In this document: positions 7,901-10,030 of the stretch, piece after piece | How the letters are laid out: each line of letters opens with the position of its first letter | Position numbering within the stretch: position 1 is the stretch's first letter | NCBI GenBank assembly: GCA_004525685.1 | Contig: SPBW01000074.1 | Span: 1-10,030, forward strand | Length of the DNA: 10,030 nt | Direction of reading: 5' to 3' | Source of the DNA: Candidatus Atribacteria bacterium | Lineage (GTDB): Bacteria > Bipolaricaulota > Bipolaricaulia > UBA7950 > UBA9294 | The notes under the pieces: model-generated | Database searches by the model: none | Seen by the model: only the letters and a program-made list of their open reading frames with translations | What the model was told of the DNA's origin: nothing | Program-made: the position numbers and the translations under genes

Positions 7901-8000
7901 ACATCTGCGCATCCGTCGCGTACGCCGCGAAAAGTGAAGCCACAGTGAGCACGACAGTGATGAATGCTGCTACTGCCCATCGAGCTTTCACGATTCCCAT
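4938..8000 (-). CDS. giant secreted modular surface protein with FlgD-like C-terminal domain
   Basis: I do not recognise this 1,020-residue protein as a named family. Residues 1-28 form a signal peptide: a short basic start, a hydrophobic core, and AYA at 26-28 before the likely cleavage site. The mature part is very acidic and beta-rich. It contains five diverged modules, each opening with a VxDPDxN/D-like strand (56-64, 306-312, 508-513, 676-682, 852-858) and closing with a YVDPNDxxD-like strand (265-273, 460-468, near 600, 801-810, 907-915). Most carry ETGxxTGxF-like text between (141-149, 426-434, 764-772). Residues 925-1020 resemble the FlgD immunoglobulin-like domain: SPTPF, VAVYDLNGQLV, WDGRDKKGR, NGAYIYV and a final QLFILR. 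Such ends also resemble type IX sorting domains, but that export route is not shown here. It has no IPTL-CTERM signal although it is the last gene of the exosortase operon. An S-layer, sheath or adhesive role is inference. ATG 8000 has no spaced Shine-Dalgarno; GTG 7991 (MKARWAV) is an equally good start. Confidence 0.85.
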   Translation of the reverse strand: MGIVKARWAVAAFITVVLTVASLFAAYATDAQMYFSSDKNGENQVTQVREGDEIWIVVIDPDEDTDCDVRDKVWTDVKVMDTKTGAHIVWKSYIDEDGVDITVPADGDGDLVFHGMAEYMPHKGHWPGASAGWLGADYLEETGSSTGVFVSSRPFMIGTRMAFDEDGRHQAHIVGPYDGPLAGPVEPTDFEWGGYLYADGDGDEHGDDRIWVNFEQNFVVSTNAGTEFPDGEAYLPPGDPTLGVDPLADYILGRFENMDTLVGLYVDQNDRSDTALAMLKITDTEAVLEWSREVYRDANEAALLRVYDPDENLNCNASEMVPVFVIVNPGSWNPLKQTSANDFCMLKRYGGVDNIAGDVPNPTMPIVWYSIYDSGFFIDLAANGSKQPNAQGTYYIEYPTQADNNVTWFDTASNSGVTRVMFYAQETSADSGIFELRLNDILTDLGFDSLNVRDTLVAYYVDPNDQDDVKVALAYIEEKNHSSLRFTDFGRNDESVFWIGRDPVYIEVADANANVDSCCPEEVVVQVCDPHEVDDTEWLILNELSSNSPIFFTHTGMRLISVWDAIGIGDPGALGGYSLELDNWELEAFNEDSVYVRYNDVVYTDQSMRELGDIDTGTSFPPEIQEVRVANDVSFAVFEIGDTQVFDGESTTMHFLDRQGNRVTGYLNSDCAFIEVIDPDQDEDQYRRERLDAFWDGAANNGQNVPFGPIDDPDNHLACGFDDADVHMVNDILGDTNIFAPGAWAKLYILNPRNGRWAPVDLLETGVDTGTFVSVSCIDLVNAYDCAPSLGVLPGDTLIAVYNDPSNHSDVAWISIKVGIGGAMALGSSTSFVDADGIPVAAYVEGELIYVKVIDTSIADAGSLQDAVVIDNVAYDLVPVAGADAGTFMTPAIDLNLIAGRELTATYVDPSDPKDISSDTISVVSSELIIDRFYASPTPFSDVVTFAYIGEGLAESFAVAVYDLNGQLVWSTQKEYVLDVAWDGRDKKGRLMANGAYIYVVLASNADVAFSDRGQLFILR
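5232..7865 (-). repeat. five diverged protein modules inside the giant secreted protein
   Basis: Approximate extents are 7865-7155, 7091-6573, 6494-6180, 5990-5550 and 5471-5232. All share the order acidic VxDPDxN strand, then ETGxxTGxF-like turn, then GDTLxAxYVDPND strand. The third module is degenerate: it reads NELSSNSPIFF in place of the ETG motif and VYVRYND in place of the last strand. Module lengths vary from about 80 to 235 residues because of insertions. The repetition is at protein level; I see no long DNA-level identity, so the duplications are old. Confidence 0.6.
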
Positions 8001-8004
8001 CCTT
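7988..8004 (-). promoter_or_regulatory. coupled stop/start: GTGA overlap with Shine-Dalgarno
   Basis: The membrane protein gene ends with TGA at 7990-7988. A GTG at 7991-7989 in the frame of the giant protein makes a classic four-base GTGA overlap, and AAGGA (8004-8000) lies eight bases before it. The ATG at 8000 overlaps that same AAGGA and so has no spacing for ribosome binding. The sequence therefore favours start at GTG 7991, with re-initiation after the upstream stop; the two proteins differ by only three residues. Confidence 0.5.
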
Positions 8005-8662
8005 TTCTTGCTTCGATTCCAAATCTCACGAATCCCTTGTTGTGGGCCTCATGGTGCTGCTTCAATTCATCTCGCAATCCTGCGTACCGTCGTGTCCACG
8101 CGCGCGCTGTGAAGGCCACCCAGAGAATCAGAGGTGCCGATTCCCACACCACGCGTACCAGAACTTGCCAGCCGTCCAGCATGCGAGCGGCGACGGGCCC
8201 GACTTGTGTCAGACCGATGGCCGCATACGTCAGCTGAACCGACACCACCACATAGCTCGTTTGAATCAAGAACAACAGCGCCAGGCTGATGGCCAGCCGC
8301 GACCATCGCCTGATCAGGCCCAATCCAGGCGTGGCTGCGAACAACGCGATCAGCGGAATCACCGCAAAGAACGTGTAGCGGTCAAACCACGTAAACGGTG
8401 TGATTTGTCCCGGTCCCACGATGCGATGCACCCACAACTGCGCCCCGCGTGCCTCTAGCACAGACACATTGGGCGATTCAGCCAAATGGAAGCCCGCTCT
8501 TGCCACCCAGGTGGCAAGCCGTGTGTAGGCTGGCGCAATCACGGGCCACACCAGCGTCAACACAATGAGTACGGCAATGAAGATGCCCATGAAGCGCAAG
8601 AGGAGGCTCGATAGCGGGTTCATGCCATGCTTCGAACCACGTCTAGCTCGTTCGCGGCGCAT
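7988..8662 (-). CDS. putative exosortase H-associated membrane protein
   Basis: This is a 224-residue polytopic inner-membrane protein. It has a strongly basic N-terminus (MRRERARRGSKHG), membrane segments at about 21-43, 95-113, 122-150 and 166-187, and one extracytoplasmic loop (about 44-94) containing ESPNVSVLEARGAQLWVH. The C-terminal tail from 188 is charged and cytosolic. No catalytic motif is visible. The assignment rests on its position directly after an XrtH-type exosortase, where an associated multi-pass protein of this size is known, plus its topology; I did not identify it from sequence motifs. ATG 8662 is preferred because GGAGGTG lies five bases upstream (8674-8668), inside the exosortase gene, giving a 20-bp overlap. 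An internal ATG at 8623 (MNPLSSL) has no Shine-Dalgarno, and an upstream ATG at 8710 lies deeper in the exosortase gene. It probably assists or modulates the exosortase. Confidence 0.72.
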   Translation of the reverse strand: MRRERARRGSKHGMNPLSSLLLRFMGIFIAVLIVLTLVWPVIAPAYTRLATWVARAGFHLAESPNVSVLEARGAQLWVHRIVGPGQITPFTWFDRYTFFAVIPLIALFAATPGLGLIRRWSRLAISLALLFLIQTSYVVVSVQLTYAAIGLTQVGPVAARMLDGWQVLVRVVWESAPLILWVAFTARAWTRRYAGLRDELKQHHEAHNKGFVRFGIEARKGWES

Positions 8663-9149
8663 GCGCCCACCTCCCCGCCCAAAGCAGCCAAAGCGCCACG
8701 GCAAACACAATCAGCAGTGACTGCCAAATAAGCTGGTGCGCTTGATCGAGAAACATCGGCCAATGCACGCCGATGAAGTACAGACTGACTAAGCGAACGA
8801 TATTCACGACGAAGATGCCGCCAATGCCGATGCCCGCACCGATGAGCTTGGGAAGCCACCGTGTCGGGAACGCAACCACGGCGATCAAGAACAGTCCCGT
8901 GATGAAGATGCCGGTGCATGCTGTCACGACGGAAATGCCAAACACGCTTGACTGAACCGTCGTTCCAACCACGGCTGTGTTCTGGCCAAACAGGTTAAGC
9001 AGCCCAGACGAGATCAGCGCTAGTACGCGAGCAATGGCGTTCATGATCGTGTCATTGCCAGCCACGACAAGGAGAACGGCCAGCATCCCAATGGCAGCCA
9101 GGATGGCGGGGATGAAGCTCTTGAGCTCTCGCGGTCGCTTGGCAGGCAT
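8643..9149 (-). CDS. xrtH: exosortase, XrtH type (IPTL-CTERM-specific)
   Basis: This is a 168-residue integral membrane cysteine transpeptidase-like enzyme. Exosortases cut surface-protein precursors at a C-terminal sorting signal in the inner membrane and are thought to hand them on for attachment or export. The three expected active-site residues are all present: Cys78 in TACTGIF, Arg119 in VNIVRLVSL and His138 in DQAHQLIWQ. Hydrophobic segments lie at about 13-31, 38-55, 72-93, 103-126 and 140-158. The short length, without the long N-terminal membrane region of EpsH-type exosortases, fits the compact XrtH form. The subtype is supported mainly by the adjacent gene, whose product ends in an IPTL-CTERM signal. 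The start is clear: AGGAG lies five bases upstream and overlaps the TAG stop of that gene, leaving only an 8-bp gap. Confidence 0.88.
   Translation of the reverse strand: MPAKRPRELKSFIPAILAAIGMLAVLLVVAGNDTIMNAIARVLALISSGLLNLFGQNTAVVGTTVQSSVFGISVVTACTGIFITGLFLIAVVAFPTRWLPKLIGAGIGIGGIFVVNIVRLVSLYFIGVHWPMFLDQAHQLIWQSLLIVFAVALWLLWAGRWAHAPRTS
8668..8674 (-). promoter_or_regulatory. Shine-Dalgarno inside xrtH that fixes the next gene's start
   Basis: On the - strand GGAGGTG, within GGGGAGGTGG, lies five bases before ATG 8662. It sits in the last codons of the exosortase gene, encoding part of its Gly-Arg-Trp tail, and decides the start of the membrane protein over ATG 8623. Confidence 0.6.
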
Positions 9150-9157
9150 GATGTCTC

Positions 9158-10030
9158 CTAAGCCGCGACAGCTCTGCGTTGGCGAATGACGTGCCAGGCG
9201 AATGCCAAGGCAAACAGACAGCTAGCCAAGATCATTCCCCACTCGGACAACGTCGGAGCGTCGATAGTTCCAGACAACGGCAGCGGGCCGACAGGCACAT
9301 CAATCGTCAAGCAGGTCGAGTCGCCTTCTGTATCTGTCGTGGGATCATCGGTTCGCGTGGTCGCATCATTGGTGCCATTGCCATCGGAATCCCAATGGAC
9401 GGTACCTTGGTTGCAGATTTGATCATCAATCTCAAGATCAAGGCTCAAGTCGACCGTGTATTTGATAACGACGTATCCGCCTGAAGGGATGCTGCCGTCC
9501 CAGACGATGGTGTCGCCGTCTAGCGCAGCCACACCAGAGGTTTCCGTAACCTGTCCAGTGGCATCCATGCCCGCAGGCAGAGGGTCGGTGAATTCGTGTC
9601 CCGGATTGTCTTCCAAATCATCGCAACCGTAGTTCCAGATGGTGACTTCGTAACGAATCGTGTCGCCTGCCTGCACGGTTCCGCCGTCTGTATCGACAGC
9701 CAGCTTCTCGACCTCGACATAAGGCGTGTTGGGCCGAACAAGCAAGTCCGTTTCGATGGTTAAGCAGTTGTTGTTTTCGTTGAGTTCACTGACATCATGG
9801 CCCGTGTCGACACAGACGAGAATGTCATGCTCGCCAGAGGGCACATGGTCAGTATCCCACGTGAACGTGAGTACGGTGTATTCGCAACCAGGCAATCCGG
9901 CAACCGTCTGTGTGCCAATGATGTGGGACGTATCGTCGTAGTAGACGCGCACGTCGAATTCGCCCGCATCGCCACAGCTTAGGTTGTCCACAGTGACCGT
10001 GATGGTAACCGTGTCGCCTTGGCAAACATC
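9158..10030 (-). CDS. secreted CARDB/DUF11 protein with IPTL-CTERM sorting signal (5' end outside window)
   Basis: The frame is open to the right edge, so this is the last 290 residues of a larger protein whose N-terminus is not visible; numbering is from the first visible residue. Residues 1-100 resemble a CARDB (APHP-like) beta-sandwich: QGDTVTITVTVDN, VRVYYDD, then SELNENNN before the end strand. Residues 104-243 resemble a DUF11-type extracellular domain: GDTIRYEVTIWN, TDPLPAGM and GGYVVIKYTVD. A short linker leads to a C-terminal signal at 259-290. The visible part has eight cysteines outside that signal, high for such domains and suggestive of disulphides outside the cytosol. It is the presumed substrate of the exosortase encoded 8 bp downstream. 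The sequence does not show what the protein binds or builds. Earlier GTG or ATG codons in the visible part are internal and not starts. Confidence 0.85.
   Translation of the reverse strand, partial: DVCQGDTVTITVTVDNLSCGDAGEFDVRVYYDDTSHIIGTQTVAGLPGCEYTVLTFTWDTDHVPSGEHDILVCVDTGHDVSELNENNNCLTIETDLLVRPNTPYVEVEKLAVDTDGGTVQAGDTIRYEVTIWNYGCDDLEDNPGHEFTDPLPAGMDATGQVTETSGVAALDGDTIVWDGSIPSGGYVVIKYTVDLSLDLEIDDQICNQGTVHWDSDGNGTNDATTRTDDPTTDTEGDSTCLTIDVPVGPLPLSGTIDAPTLSEWGMILASCLFALAFAWHVIRQRRAVAA
9161..9256 (-). other. IPTL-CTERM (IPTLxxWG) protein sorting signal
   Basis: The last 32 codons encode PTLSEWG, then a hydrophobic membrane segment (MILASCLFALAFAWHVI), then the basic tail RQRRAVAA. The family motif is usually IPTLSEWG; here the residue before Pro is Ala. 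The three-part layout matches the signal recognised by XrtH exosortases, with cleavage expected near the motif. Confidence 0.88.

Overview
This is a bacterial window with mid-range GC content and genes packed tightly on both strands. No rRNA, tRNA, CRISPR array or insertion sequence is visible. An exosortase with its own sorting signal points to a Gram-negative (diderm) envelope, because exosortases occur in bacteria with an outer membrane. The FlgD-like C-terminal domain on the giant secreted protein is common in FCB-group and several candidate phyla. I cannot name the phylum from the sequence.

Left half, + strand (225-3829): four genes read rightwards. They are a MalY/PatB-type PLP-dependent C-S lyase, a NatA-like ABC ATPase, its NatB-like ABC-2 permease (overlapping the ATPase gene by 14 bp), and a Thioredoxin_9-type protein with a single active-site cysteine. 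The ATPase and permease form one export unit. The thioredoxin-like gene follows after 25 bp and is probably co-transcribed. The lyase lies 93 bp upstream with no clear terminator between them. The first 224 bases hold no gene I can support.

Middle, - strand (3862-4833): a stand-alone class III adenylate/guanylate cyclase with all six canonical catalytic residues and an unassigned C-terminal half. It is convergent with the + operon across a 32-bp gap that contains a small hairpin. A strong intrinsic terminator at 4888-4923 separates it from the operon upstream on the same strand.

Right half, - strand (10030 down to 4938): a tightly coupled cell-surface operon. In transcription order it holds (1) the 3' part of a secreted CARDB/DUF11 protein ending in an IPTL-CTERM sorting signal (PTLSEWG, hydrophobic stretch, basic tail); (2) an exosortase of the XrtH type with its Cys/Arg/His triad; (3) a polytopic membrane protein in the position of the XrtH-associated membrane protein, starting inside the exosortase gene; (4) a ~1,020-residue secreted protein built of five diverged Asp-rich modules plus a FlgD-like C-terminal domain, whose start overlaps the preceding stop. 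Substrate and processing enzyme are therefore neighbours. The giant protein has no such sorting signal, yet is made from the same transcript. It is the least explained part of the window and the best candidate for something undescribed.
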